From CAYNUJ01 sp964573255 (GTDB lineage Bacteria; Bacteroidota; Ignavibacteria; Ignavibacteriales; Melioribacteraceae): a stretch of 64,000 bases of DNA. The notes under the pieces were generated by a model. The model had not been told where the DNA came from. It did not search any database and worked only from the letters and a program-made list of their open reading frames with translations. A program made the translations under genes and the position numbers. Position 1 is the first letter of the stretch. Every line of letters begins with the position of its first letter. Location of the stretch: contig CAZNJB010000018.1 in assembly GCA_964573255.1 (NCBI GenBank), forward strand, positions 1-64,000, written 5' to 3'. Positions 8,095 through 17,900 of the stretch are shown in pieces.

Positions 8095-10107
8095 CTGCAA
8101 TAAGTTTATCGTAAGCAGAGCGACTAGATAAGCAAAAGGCGTATAAACAGCCAATTGCAGCAGTGGTATGCGCCAACTGCCGGTTTCCTGACGGGCAATT
8201 GCTACCGTGGAAAGGCATTGCAGGGCAAACACGAAAAAGACTATCAATCCAATTACTTTTGACGGCGTAAATAATGGTTTATCCCCGTCAATTTTAGCCT
8301 TTTTCATCGCAGAGAGAATAGATTCCTGCAGGGCATCTTCAGTATCGGCCGTAACTTTGAATATTAGAGCCAATGAGCTAACAAAGATTTCCCGTGCTGC
8401 AAAAGCGGAGATTAAAGAAACACCCACTCGCCAATCCATTCCAAGCGGTTCCATCAATGGCTGAATAAATTTGCCGAGATATGCCGCATATGAATTTTCC
8501 AATCTATATGATATAACCAATTCTTCTTGATTCTTAACCTGTTGTGTATCCGTTTTAATATCCGGATTATAATTGGGGAAGCTTGTTAAGAACCAGATTA
8601 CTATTGATAGTCCCAAAATTATTGGACCGGCTTTTCTAAGATAAGCCGTTGTAGAAATATAGGTATTTCTCAAAATTACTTTTAATTTGGGCATTCTGTA
8701 AGCAGGTAATTCAAGAATAAAAGATGAGTTATCTTGATCCTTTATCAAAGATTTGTTAAATCTGTTAATCAAAGCGGCAGCAAGCGTAGAACTTACAATA
8801 CTAAACACATAAATCGCTGCTAAGCCCAATCCAGCAAGCCAAATTTTATCGTGCGGAGTTAAAAATGCAAGCAGTAATACATAAACCGGCAAACGTGCAG
8901 AGCAGGACATAAGAGGAATAATAAAAATCGTTAATAATCTTTCTCTTCTATTCGGTATTGTTCTAGCGGCCATTATTGCAGGTACAGCACACGCAAATCC
9001 GGAAAGCATTGGAACAAAACTGCGCCCGTTTAACCCGATTTTATTTAACGGTTTATCCGCAATCATAGCGCCACGGGCTAAATACCCGGTATCTTCCATA
9101 AATCCGAGAATGAGAAATAGAATAATTATTTGCGGTACAAAAACCATTACTGCACCGACCCCACTAATTATTCCTTCGCTAATTAAATCCGTGATAATGC
9201 TGTGTCCGAAAGCTGTTATTACGAATTTTGCTGCACTTGCAAATAGCCCGTCAACTAAATCCATAACAGGAATTGCAAGCCAAAAAATTGCAGTAAAAGT
9301 AAAAGCCATTATCAAGAAAAATAATATTCCGCCCCAAATAGGATGAAGAAAATATCTGTCTAATTTTAAGGTTATCGGATCAGGCATATTATCATCATCA
9401 TCTGCAATATTCTCGGGTTGGATAACCTTCAATTGTTTGTTTGCCTGCTCGAGATTTTTTTTATCAATTAACGTCGGACGAATAATTATCTGCTTTTCAA
9501 TTTCTTCTATTTTACGATAAGCTTCTAATAAACTATTGGTGTCTTTCCACTTAATATCCGGGGGAGTAAGACGGATTTCTTTTTTTGTATTAATTTTCTT
9601 CTTTGCAATTTCAATCAGTTGTTCAACACCATCTCCGTTTCTACCATCAATTCCTACTACAGGAATTCCCAAAATCAAACTTAATTTTTTTATATCTAAT
9701 TTTCGGTTCTTTTTCTGGAGAATATCCAGCATCGTAATGGCTAATACTGTATTGAATCCGCATTCCATTAATTGTTGAGTTAACAGCAAATGTCTGGATA
9801 TTTGGCTGGCATCGGCAGTAACAATAACTAAATGTGGTTTCCCGAATTTTGGATGTTCGAAGATAGATTTGATAGTAACTTCTTCGTCCAATGAATTTGG
9901 GATAAGACTGATTATTCCTGGGGAATCGAGTATTGTAGCGTTAAAATTAAATCGTGGATGAATATCGCTTGTATGGTATTCAATTGTAGAACCTGGGTAA
10001 TTAACTGTTTTAAAGTTTTTACCGGAGAGGTAATTAAATAACGTAGTTTTACCCGAATTGGGTGGCCCAACTAGGGCAATAACCGGTTTTTCAGGAAAGG
10101 AACTCAT
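8077..10107 (-). CDS. feoB: Ferrous iron transporter FeoB
   Basis: This 676-residue protein is the FeoB Fe(II) transporter. The N-terminal GTPase domain spans residues 8-170. G1 is 'GPPNSGKT' at 14-21 and G3 is 'DSPG' at 61-64. G4 reads 'TMLD' at 125-128 instead of the usual NxxD, a Thr replacing the Asn. The membrane domain begins near residue 255 and contains the conserved gate helices, for example 'GFMEDTGYLARGAM' and 'VPMLSGFACAVPAIMAAR'. A second gate domain lies near 480-600. It is shorter than the 773-residue E. coli protein but within the family range. It overlaps feoA by four bases and is expected to import Fe(II) across the inner membrane. Confidence 0.96.
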   Translation of the reverse strand: MSSFPEKPVIALVGPPNSGKTTLFNYLSGKNFKTVNYPGSTIEYHTSDIHPRFNFNATILDSPGIISLIPNSLDEEVTIKSIFEHPKFGKPHLVIVTADASQISRHLLLTQQLMECGFNTVLAITMLDILQKKNRKLDIKKLSLILGIPVVGIDGRNGDGVEQLIEIAKKKINTKKEIRLTPPDIKWKDTNSLLEAYRKIEEIEKQIIIRPTLIDKKNLEQANKQLKVIQPENIADDDDNMPDPITLKLDRYFLHPIWGGILFFLIMAFTFTAIFWLAIPVMDLVDGLFASAAKFVITAFGHSIITDLISEGIISGVGAVMVFVPQIIILFLILGFMEDTGYLARGAMIADKPLNKIGLNGRSFVPMLSGFACAVPAIMAARTIPNRRERLLTIFIIPLMSCSARLPVYVLLLAFLTPHDKIWLAGLGLAAIYVFSIVSSTLAAALINRFNKSLIKDQDNSSFILELPAYRMPKLKVILRNTYISTTAYLRKAGPIILGLSIVIWFLTSFPNYNPDIKTDTQQVKNQEELVISYRLENSYAAYLGKFIQPLMEPLGMDWRVGVSLISAFAAREIFVSSLALIFKVTADTEDALQESILSAMKKAKIDGDKPLFTPSKVIGLIVFFVFALQCLSTVAIARQETGSWRIPLLQLAVYTPFAYLVALLTINLLQLFGIS

Positions 10108-10325
10108 ATTATTTTAATAGTTTCAGCCTCGTTTTTTCTAATCGCAATTACAGTCCCTCTCACCGAAAATGCCAAAGGATCATCGAAAAGTGATTTTGTA
10201 ATTAAAGTTATATTCTGGCCGGGCGTAAACCCACATTCCAAGATTCTTCTTGCCGAAGGATGATTACTATCTATTGAATCGATTTTCGCGCTTTCGCCAA
10301 ATTTTAACGTTGCTGCTGTTCTCAT
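10104..10325 (-). CDS. feoA: Ferrous iron transport protein FeoA
   Basis: This 73-residue cytoplasmic protein has the SH3-like FeoA fold. Typical elements are 'RRILECGFTPGQNITLI' at about 26-42 and 'DPLAFSVRGTVIAIRKNEA' at about 49-67. FeoA assists FeoB in Fe(II) uptake, probably by binding it on the cytoplasmic side. Its stop codon overlaps the feoB start by four bases, so the pair is an operon. A 245-base gap separates it from the DtxR-type gene upstream on the same strand, leaving room for its own promoter. Confidence 0.94.
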   Translation of the reverse strand: MRTAATLKFGESAKIDSIDSNHPSARRILECGFTPGQNITLITKSLFDDPLAFSVRGTVIAIRKNEAETIKII

Positions 10326-10345
10326 TTTTACGTATCTGCAAATTA

Positions 10346-10360
10346 TTTAGATTTAGTCTA
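10346..10360 (-). promoter_or_regulatory. Weak candidate iron-box upstream of feoA
   Basis: TAGA at 10348-10351 and TCTA at 10357-10360 form a short inverted repeat with a 5-base spacer. The wider site loosely resembles the TTAGG-N5-CCTAA shape of DtxR/IdeR boxes. It lies about 20 bases before the feoA start. The match is weak and could be chance in AT-rich DNA. A second palindrome (AAAACAA at 10535-10541, TTGTTTT at 10545-10551) lies near the end of the DtxR-type gene and may instead be part of a terminator or operator. Confidence 0.2.
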
Positions 10361-10569
10361 CATAAATATAAGATTATTTGGCAAACGTGTCAAGAAAATA
10401 ATACTTTGGAATCGAAAAATATTATATCCGTAACCTCTTTATTTACAACGACTTAACGATTCGGCGATAAAATTACTTACAAAAAAATAATGAATGTAAA
10501 GTATTTTATTTGCTATAGCAATAAAAATGATGTAAAAACAACACTTGTTTTATAGGTATAACAAATGAA

Positions 10570-11082
10570 TTATTCTCTTTCAAATATACATTCTATTTCG
10601 CAGACTTCACAAACTTCGGAATCACCGCAAAAAGCCGTATGATTTTCCATTGCTTCTTTGAATTTATGAACTTCCGGTGAGTCACTGCAATAAAAATCCA
10701 TAAATTTCAGCAGTTTTTCAGTTGTTGAGCCACTCAATAAATGTTCAACTTTACAAGCGTCTTCTGTAGCCGTTTGCTCGTCTACTCCTAATACTTTTGT
10801 AAGGAATAATGAAAGTAATCTTCTGTTGCAAAGTGTATTATTTATTAACCGCTGGGCTTCTTTTGTAAGATGGAAAAATTTATTCTCATCTTCGTAAATC
10901 AACCCGCGTTCTTTTAATTTTTTCAATGTAATAAATGCCGAACCTCTGGATATTTTGAGGTGACGAGAAACATCAGCACCTCTGGCATAACCATATTTCT
11001 TCAACAATTCGTGAATTGCCCATAGATGGTGAAAATTGCTATGAGTTAATTCAGTTTCGTCAAATTTTTTCCAGGTTTCCAT
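10570..11082 (-). CDS. DtxR-family metal regulator with Cys-rich tail
   Basis: This is a 170-residue DtxR/MntR-type repressor, counted from the ATG at 11082. That ATG has an AAAGGA Shine-Dalgarno; a TTG at 11100 is a weaker alternative. The winged helix lies at about 12-70 ('ADVSRHLKISRGSAFITLKK'). The dimerisation and metal domain carries 'DACKVEHLLS', in which Cys110, Glu113 and His114 match the primary metal ligands of DtxR. The C-terminus adds four cysteines at 152, 158, 161 and 165, spaced Cx5Cx2Cx3C, which looks like a zinc or Fe-S site. It probably represses feoAB and possibly the divergent cytochrome cluster when iron is sufficient; the targets are inferred from position. Confidence 0.88.
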   Translation of the reverse strand: METWKKFDETELTHSNFHHLWAIHELLKKYGYARGADVSRHLKISRGSAFITLKKLKERGLIYEDENKFFHLTKEAQRLINNTLCNRRLLSLFLTKVLGVDEQTATEDACKVEHLLSGSTTEKLLKFMDFYCSDSPEVHKFKEAMENHTAFCGDSEVCEVCEIECIFERE

Positions 11083-11132
11083 CAGTTTCCTTTCGTTCAA
11101 ATTGTCACGAATTCATCTTTTATGGAACTAAT

Positions 11133-11150
11133 ATATAAAATCTTTTATAT
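11133..11150. promoter_or_regulatory. Palindrome in the divergent regulator-cytochrome promoter region
   Basis: ATATAAAA at 11133-11140 and TTTTATAT at 11143-11150 form a perfect 8-2-8 palindrome. It lies in the 109-base gap between the DtxR-type gene and the first cytochrome-cluster gene, the place where an operator serving both directions would be. AT-rich palindromes arise easily in this genome, so the assignment is tentative. Confidence 0.35.
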
Positions 11151-11191
11151 TATTTGTAATATTTTTTGTTAAATTAACCGGCAAAAAAAAT

Positions 11192-12070
11192 ATGAACAAG
11201 AAATTACACACTATTTATGTCGGAATGTTTTTTCTTATAGGAATTTCCGTCACTTTCCTTATTATTTACAACGCATATGAATATTATTCTCTACCCTTAA
11301 AAGAGAGATTCTACAGTCCCTTGCATAATACATATAAACCAAGCGGAACATTGGGACATGGGATGGGTATCATCGGCTCATTGATGATGATATTCGGCGT
11401 TTCTATCTATATGGTTCGAAAAAGATGGCGCAAAATGATGAGATTAGGAGTTCTTAAGCATTGGCTTGAATTCCACATTTTTATGTGTACAGTAGGACCA
11501 ATCTTGGTTCTGTTTCATACCGCAATGAAATTCGGGGGTATTGTTTCCATAAGTTTTTGGAGTATGGTTGCGGTTGTAATAAGTGGTTTTATCGGTAGAT
11601 TTATTTATGTTAGAATTCCAAGGACAATTCAAGGGCAGGAACTTGATTTTAGTGAGCTGAAGAGAGAAAGCGACGAAATAACCGATATGCTTAAGAATAT
11701 GTATCATGTTAATCAAGAAATCATTGATAAGTTGGAGAATTTTGCGAGAACCGAACAATATAAGGATATAAGTTTGCGTAAAATTATTCCAGTAATTATC
11801 CAAGATTACTTAAGAGGAAGAAGAATTAGAAAATCTTTGCATCAAAATGTTGCATTAGTTTATGATCTTCATGAAAAAGCCACTAAAGATATTTTAAGAG
11901 CTATCGATAATAAACTGCTTTTAATTAGAAGATTAGGTTTGTTAAGAACAATGCAAAAACTTTTTCACTATTGGCATGTAGCGCATCTTCCTTTTGCGAT
12001 AATTATGTTTGTTATCATGTTCATACATGTCGCGATTACCATTACTTTCGGTTATAAATGGATATTCTAA
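11192..12070 (+). CDS. Cytochrome-b-like integral membrane protein
   Basis: This 292-residue inner-membrane protein has about five membrane segments, at roughly 8-28, 53-75, 95-112, 117-140 and 266-287. Histidines in or beside these segments (His56, His90, His95, His109, His262, His265, His279) are well placed to bind two b-type hemes. A long charged helical stretch at about 145-255 separates the fourth and fifth segments and is probably cytoplasmic. I do not assign a named family; it resembles cytochrome b561 or ferric-reductase-like proteins. It is the first gene of a five-gene coupled cluster, so it likely passes electrons between the flavoprotein or the quinone pool and the periplasmic multiheme cytochromes. 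Confidence 0.75.
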   Translation: MNKKLHTIYVGMFFLIGISVTFLIIYNAYEYYSLPLKERFYSPLHNTYKPSGTLGHGMGIIGSLMMIFGVSIYMVRKRWRKMMRLGVLKHWLEFHIFMCTVGPILVLFHTAMKFGGIVSISFWSMVAVVISGFIGRFIYVRIPRTIQGQELDFSELKRESDEITDMLKNMYHVNQEIIDKLENFARTEQYKDISLRKIIPVIIQDYLRGRRIRKSLHQNVALVYDLHEKATKDILRAIDNKLLLIRRLGLLRTMQKLFHYWHVAHLPFAIIMFVIMFIHVAITITFGYKWIF

Positions 12071-12083
12071 ATAAAGGAGTAAA

Positions 12084-13415
12084 ATGGAAGTTCTTTTAGA
12101 GAATTTAATCACATACGGTCTGCTTTTTATCATTACGGCATTTATATTATTCTTTTATATAAGGAAACACAAAAAGGGGTCAAAAATAACCGCAGAAAAG
12201 ATAAAAAAAGCAAAAGAATTTGGATTTCATGAGCCAGTATCTTTACATCCGGTTATAGATTACGACAGCTGTATAGGTAGTGGTGCGTGTGTGGCGGCTT
12301 GTCCCGAACACGATATACTTGGATTGGTAAACGGTAAAGGAACAACAATAAATGCTTCGCGTTGTGTTGGACACGGTGCTTGTTTTCATGCTTGTCCCGT
12401 ACAAGCAATTTCCCTTGTTATAGGGACAGAAAAAAGGGGTGTGGACTTGCCTCACATTAAGCAAGATTATGAAACCAATGTACAGGGAGTTTATATTGCT
12501 GGTGAACTTGGCGGGATGGGGCTAATTAAAAATGCAGTAGAGCAGGGTAAACTTGCGGTTGACAATATTGCGAAAAAGATTGAAAAATCTTCGAAAGCCG
12601 AATTTGATATAATTATTATCGGAGCTGGTCCTGCGGGAATATCCGCTACGCTAAATGCACAGAAGCATAATCTGAAGCATCTTACCATCGAACAGGAAAC
12701 TTTGGGTGGAACAGTTTATTCTTTCCCAAGAGCAAAAATTGTAATGACATCCCCTATGGAACTGCCTCTCTACGGAACTGTAAAATTGGTTGAAACTACA
12801 AAAGATCAGTTGTTGGAATTATGGAAGGACGTTTTAACTAAGCATAATCTGAAGATAAATGAGAGTGAAAGAGTACTTTCGGTAAAAAGAAAATCCGATT
12901 TTATTGAAGTTGAAACAACAAAAGGTCTATACACAACACAGAGTGTATTACTCGCAATTGGTAGAAGAGGAACTCCCAGAAAATTGGGAGTGCCTGGTGA
13001 AGATAAACCTAAAGTATATTACAGATTACTTGAGCCGGAATTGATCCATAATCAAGATGTATTGGTTGTTGGTGGTGGTGATTCTGCGGTTGAATCCGCT
13101 ATGCTGATTGCTGATGAAGGTAATAATGTAACATTATCTTACAGAAGTGAAAGCTTCAAAAGGATCAAGCCAAAGAATTTGGAAAGAATAAATGAATATG
13201 CTGATTCCGGTAAAATTAAAATTCTATATAATACAAATGTTAAAGAAATATTTGACGATAAAGTAACGTTAACTGATAAAGACGGAAAAGAGATCGTTTT
13301 AAAGAATGATCTGGTTTATATCTTTGCCGGCGGTATTCTGCCGAATAAATTTCTCGAAGATATCGGGATTAAAATAACTAAACGTTTTGGCGAAGTAATA
13401 ATGAAGCACAAATGA
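12084..13415 (+). CDS. Membrane-anchored Fe-S/FAD/NAD(P) oxidoreductase
   Basis: This 443-residue protein begins with a membrane anchor at about 8-26. A ferredoxin-like domain follows with 'CIGSGACVAACP' (Cys63, 69, 73) and 'CVGHGACFHACP' (Cys94, 100, 104). In both clusters the second Cys of CxxCxxCxxxCP is replaced, by Ser66 and His97. Residues 134-155 ('GVYIAGELGGMG') look like the C-terminal FAD signature of thioredoxin-reductase-like enzymes, but lie in front of the FAD Rossmann motif GAGPAG at 180-185. The NAD(P) motif GGGDSA is at 330-335. It likely oxidises NAD(P)H, or runs in reverse, and exchanges electrons with the cytochrome-b-like partner. AAAGGAG precedes the start, and the stop overlaps the next gene by four bases. 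Confidence 0.85.
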   Translation: MEVLLENLITYGLLFIITAFILFFYIRKHKKGSKITAEKIKKAKEFGFHEPVSLHPVIDYDSCIGSGACVAACPEHDILGLVNGKGTTINASRCVGHGACFHACPVQAISLVIGTEKRGVDLPHIKQDYETNVQGVYIAGELGGMGLIKNAVEQGKLAVDNIAKKIEKSSKAEFDIIIIGAGPAGISATLNAQKHNLKHLTIEQETLGGTVYSFPRAKIVMTSPMELPLYGTVKLVETTKDQLLELWKDVLTKHNLKINESERVLSVKRKSDFIEVETTKGLYTTQSVLLAIGRRGTPRKLGVPGEDKPKVYYRLLEPELIHNQDVLVVGGGDSAVESAMLIADEGNNVTLSYRSESFKRIKPKNLERINEYADSGKIKILYNTNVKEIFDDKVTLTDKDGKEIVLKNDLVYIFAGGILPNKFLEDIGIKITKRFGEVIMKHK

Positions 13416-14989
13416 AAAAGTTAATTTTTATATTGTTTTCTTTACAAGGTATTCTTTGGGCACAAATATCTCCGGGTGATTTATCCGAGTTCCATAAGGA
13501 CTTGGAAGGAATGAGTAATTGTACTAAGTGCCATGTATTGGGTGAAAAAGTAAATAACTCCAAGTGTCTTGACTGTCACGAACAAATTAAAAACTTAATT
13601 GATCTTAAGCGCGGCTATCACTCCAGTAGCGAAGTAAAAGATAAAGACTGTGCTTCTTGTCACCCTGAACACTTTGGACGTGATTTTGAAATTATTCGAT
13701 TGGATAAAGATAAATTCGATCATAATACAACCGGTTTTAAACTTGACGGCAAGCATAAAGAAATAAAATGTGAAGAATGCCATAAACCGGATTTTATAAA
13801 GGACAGCAAGCTAAAGAAGAAAAAGGGCACATATTTAGGAATGGGTCGAGATTGTAAATCCTGTCATCAGGATTTTCATCAGGGAACACTTGGTGATGAC
13901 TGCGCATCGTGTCACAATACTGATGAATTCAGACCGGCTCCCAAATTTGACCATAATAATGCAAAGTTCAAATTAACAGGCAAGCATATTGATACAAGCT
14001 GTGAGAAATGCCATAAGAAAACCACAAGAAATAATAAAGAATTTCAACAATTTGTTAATATTAAATTTGCCAGCTGCGAAAATTGCCATAAAGACATTCA
14101 TGACGGTAAATTCGGAAAAGATTGTACCAAATGTCATGTCACTTCTTCTTTTACACAAATTAAGAATAAGGATAAGTTCGATCATAGTAAAACTAATTTC
14201 CCCTTGGTTGGCAAACACATAACTGTTGGTTGTAGTGATTGCCACGGTTCAAAACTTAGCAGTAAGCCTAAACATCAATATTGCATTGATTGTCATAAAG
14301 ATTTTCATAAAGGCGAAATCTCCAAGAAAAACAGTGTTGTACAAGACTGTGCTGTTTGCCATACTGTTGACGGTTTCAGCCCTTCTTTTTTTACAATAGA
14401 AGATCATTTCAAGTTAGATTTTAAGCTTGAAGGATCCCACTTGGCAGTTCCGTGTGCATCTTGTCATTACGAAGAAAATAAATGGAAATTTGATTTTGAG
14501 TCAACCAATTGCGCCGATTGTCATGATAATATTCACGATAAATTTATGAGTGCTAAATTCACTGATGCGGGATGTGAAAATTGCCACAGTGTTGAAAGTT
14601 GGCATAGTATTAGAGAGTTCGATCATAACAAAACTAAGTTCGAACTTGTCGGAAAGCATCAAGATGTGAATTGCGGCAAATGTCATTTAAGTGAATTGGG
14701 AAATATTGAAACTCAAAAATTCAAAGATCTTACTCATGATTGTGAGGATTGTCATGAGGATATTCATTTCGGACAATTTAAAGAAGATGATAAAACCGAT
14801 TGTTCCAGATGTCATACACCGGAAAATTGGGTCTCCCTTAAATTTGATCACGAAACTACAAGATTCCCCTTAAAGGGTGCTCACTCGAAAGTTCAATGCT
14901 TTGAATGTCACAAAATAGTAAAATCGGGTACTAATCGTTATGTACAATTTAAAATAGAAGATATAAGATGCGCAAGTTGTCATTCATAA
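13412..14989 (+). CDS. Periplasmic 20-heme c-type cytochrome
   Basis: This 525-residue exported protein has a signal peptide at 1-18 ending 'LWAQ'. I count 20 CXXCH heme-attachment motifs, about one per 25 residues, with no longer CXnCH variants. Extra histidines in 'KFDHNNAKF' and 'GKHIDTSC' type segments repeat throughout and fit distal heme ligands. The arrangement resembles the cytochrome c3/c7-like multiheme families built from repeated units. It should act in the periplasm or at the outer membrane as an electron wire. Its start overlaps the flavoprotein gene by four bases and its end overlaps the 40-heme gene by 22 bases. The exact localisation and the electron partner are inferred. Confidence 0.9.
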   Translation: MKKLIFILFSLQGILWAQISPGDLSEFHKDLEGMSNCTKCHVLGEKVNNSKCLDCHEQIKNLIDLKRGYHSSSEVKDKDCASCHPEHFGRDFEIIRLDKDKFDHNTTGFKLDGKHKEIKCEECHKPDFIKDSKLKKKKGTYLGMGRDCKSCHQDFHQGTLGDDCASCHNTDEFRPAPKFDHNNAKFKLTGKHIDTSCEKCHKKTTRNNKEFQQFVNIKFASCENCHKDIHDGKFGKDCTKCHVTSSFTQIKNKDKFDHSKTNFPLVGKHITVGCSDCHGSKLSSKPKHQYCIDCHKDFHKGEISKKNSVVQDCAVCHTVDGFSPSFFTIEDHFKLDFKLEGSHLAVPCASCHYEENKWKFDFESTNCADCHDNIHDKFMSAKFTDAGCENCHSVESWHSIREFDHNKTKFELVGKHQDVNCGKCHLSELGNIETQKFKDLTHDCEDCHEDIHFGQFKEDDKTDCSRCHTPENWVSLKFDHETTRFPLKGAHSKVQCFECHKIVKSGTNRYVQFKIEDIRCASCHS

Positions 14990-17900
14990 TATTTGTATTA
15001 ATTTTATCGTCGAATTTATTTGCACAGTCTCCACATGGTGGAAGTCTGAGTATCGATTGTAGTGATTGCCATTCGGCAGAGCAGCAAAGTTGGGAAGTTA
15101 ATCCGTCACAGATCAAATTCCGGCATGAATCAACCGGATTTGAACTTGTTGGAGAACATCAACTGCTTGATTGCAATTCTTGCCATCAAAGTCTTGTATT
15201 TTCCGATGCAAAACCGGAATGTAGTTCTTGTCATAACGATGTACACGAAAATACCGTTGGATTAGATTGTGCTAGATGTCATTCGCCTAATAGCTGGGTT
15301 GTTACCGATATTACAAATTTACACAATAATAGCCGGTTCCCGCTGCTAGGTTCTCATACAAAAGCAGACTGTCAACAATGCCATAATACACCCGGTTCTA
15401 AGGTGAACTTTGAACCTTTAGGTGTGGAATGTTATGATTGTCATAAACAGAATTATGAAGCGGCAAAACAACCTGATCATGTAGCTGGTAATTTTTCCAC
15501 TGATTGTTCAACTTGCCATTCACCCGATGCAACAGATTGGAGTTTCTCTGCTGTCGATCATAGCTTTTTCCCGTTAGTTGGCGGGCACGCAGTCAATAAT
15601 TGTTTTTCGTGCCATAAGGACGGTCAATTCGAAGAAGTACCTAAAGAATGTTTCTCTTGCCACGCAGCCGATTATACTGCTACAACATCTCCTAATCATG
15701 CTCAGTTGAATTTTCCAACTGATTGTTCACAATGCCATAGTTTAAATCCCGGATGGCAGCCTGTTGATTTTAATCACGATAGTTTTTACAGATTAGTTGG
15801 TGCGCATAATACAATTCGTAATGAATGTTCAAAATGCCATACTACAAGTGATTTTTCAAATACACCTACAGATTGTTATGCGTGTCATCAAACAAATTAT
15901 GAAAATACGACTAATCCTTCACATATAGATGCTAATTTCCCAACGGATTGTAAACAATGCCATAACGAAACTGCTTGGCAGCCGGCAACCTTTAATCACG
16001 ACGATATTTTCCCGTTGACTGGCGCACACGATAATATCAGAAATGATTGTCAAAAATGTCATACTACTAATGATTATTCTGCGGCTCCCACGGATTGTTA
16101 CGGATGTCATGCAGATAATTACAATAACACAACCAATCCTTCGCATACGCAGTTAAACTTTTCGACCGATTGCCAGACTTGTCATACGACAACTGCATGG
16201 CAGCCGGCAGAATTCGATCACGACGGTCAATTTTTCCCGATTTACTCGGGTAAACATAATGGGGAATGGAACGCTTGCTCAGATTGCCATACTGACGCAA
16301 ATAACTATGCAGTATTCAGTTGTTTAACTTGTCATGAGCATGAGCAAACAAAAATGAATGAAGAGCACAGCGGAGTTAATGGGTATGTTTACGAAAGCAA
16401 TGCATGTTTATCGTGCCATCCAACAGGTGGTGGCGAAGGAGATGATGGCGGAGATGGAGCTTTCAATCACGCAAATACTGCCTTTCCTCTGGTAGGTGCT
16501 CATATCGGTAATAATTGTACAGATTGTCATACAACAACTTTTGAAGGAACAAGTTCGGAATGTCAAAGTTGTCATTTAAGTTCATATCAAAATACAACTA
16601 ATCCGAACCACGCAGCGCTCGGGTTCGATCAGGATTGTGCTATATGTCATTCTTCCGATCCTAATTGGGTTGTAATAGCATTTCCAGTGCATGATCAATA
16701 TTATCAAATACAGGGAGCGCACACTCAAATTTCTTCCGAATGTTCAAAATGCCATACTACCGAGAGTTATTCAGATGCTCCGGAAACTTGCGTTGGTTGC
16801 CATCAAACAGATTATGATAACACATCGAATCCGAATCATAGCACTGCAAACTTTCCTAACAATTGTGAAAGTTGCCATACCCAAAATGCTTGGCAGCCAG
16901 CCGAATTCGATCATGATAATCAATATTTCCCAATCTATTCAGGGAAACATAACAATGAATGGAATGAATGTGCCGATTGCCATACCAATCCGAATGATTT
17001 TGCATCGTTTTCGTGCATTGATTGTCATGAACATTCACAAAGCAAAATGGATGAGGAGCATCAAGGAGTTCAAGGGTATGTTTACAATAGCAACGATTGT
17101 TTTTCGTGCCATCCTTCAGGATCGGGAGACGGTGCCTTTAATCATGCCACTTCAGATTTTCCGTTGACCGGTGCCCATTTAACAACGGATTGCAGCACTT
17201 GCCATGTTAACGGTTATTCAAATTTAAGTACAAACTGCGTCGATTGCCATAGAAGTAATTACGACAATACAACAAATCCTAATCATGCTAATTTGAATCT
17301 TTCAACGGATTGTTCAAAATGTCATACAACCGAGCCCGGTTGGTCTCCTGCAGATTTCCCGGTTCATGATCAAGTGTTCCAATTAACCGGAGCTCACGCT
17401 ACAATAGCAACCGAGTGTTCGAAATGTCATACAACTAATACTTACGCAGATACTCCTTCGGAATGTGTTGGTTGTCATCAAACCGATTATCAAAATGCGG
17501 TCAATCCAAATCACACAAGTCTAAATTTACCGACCGATTGTGCAAAATGTCATACTACAGATCCCGGTTGGTCTCCTGCGGAATTTACTATTCACGATCA
17601 ATTCTTCCAATTGGTGGGTGCTCATGCTGCGATAGCGATTGAGTGTAGTAAATGCCATACTACAGGTAACTATTCGGATGCTCCTACGGAATGTGTTGGT
17701 TGTCACCAATCCGATTATCAAAATACAACCAATCCGAATCACGCATCTGCTAACTTCCCGACTACTTGTGGCGATTGCCATTCTCAAAACGGATGGCAGC
17801 CGGCAACTTTCGATCACGACAATCAGTTCTTCCCGATTTATTCCGGTAAGCATAACGGCGAATGGAATAATTGTGTTGACTGTCATACTAATAGCGCTGA

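Noticed and set aside
16691..17167. 158-codon plus-strand ORF inside the 40-heme gene
   Set aside because: It is an alternative frame of the repetitive heme-coding sequence; the correct frame has 40 regular CXXCH motifs and a signal peptide.
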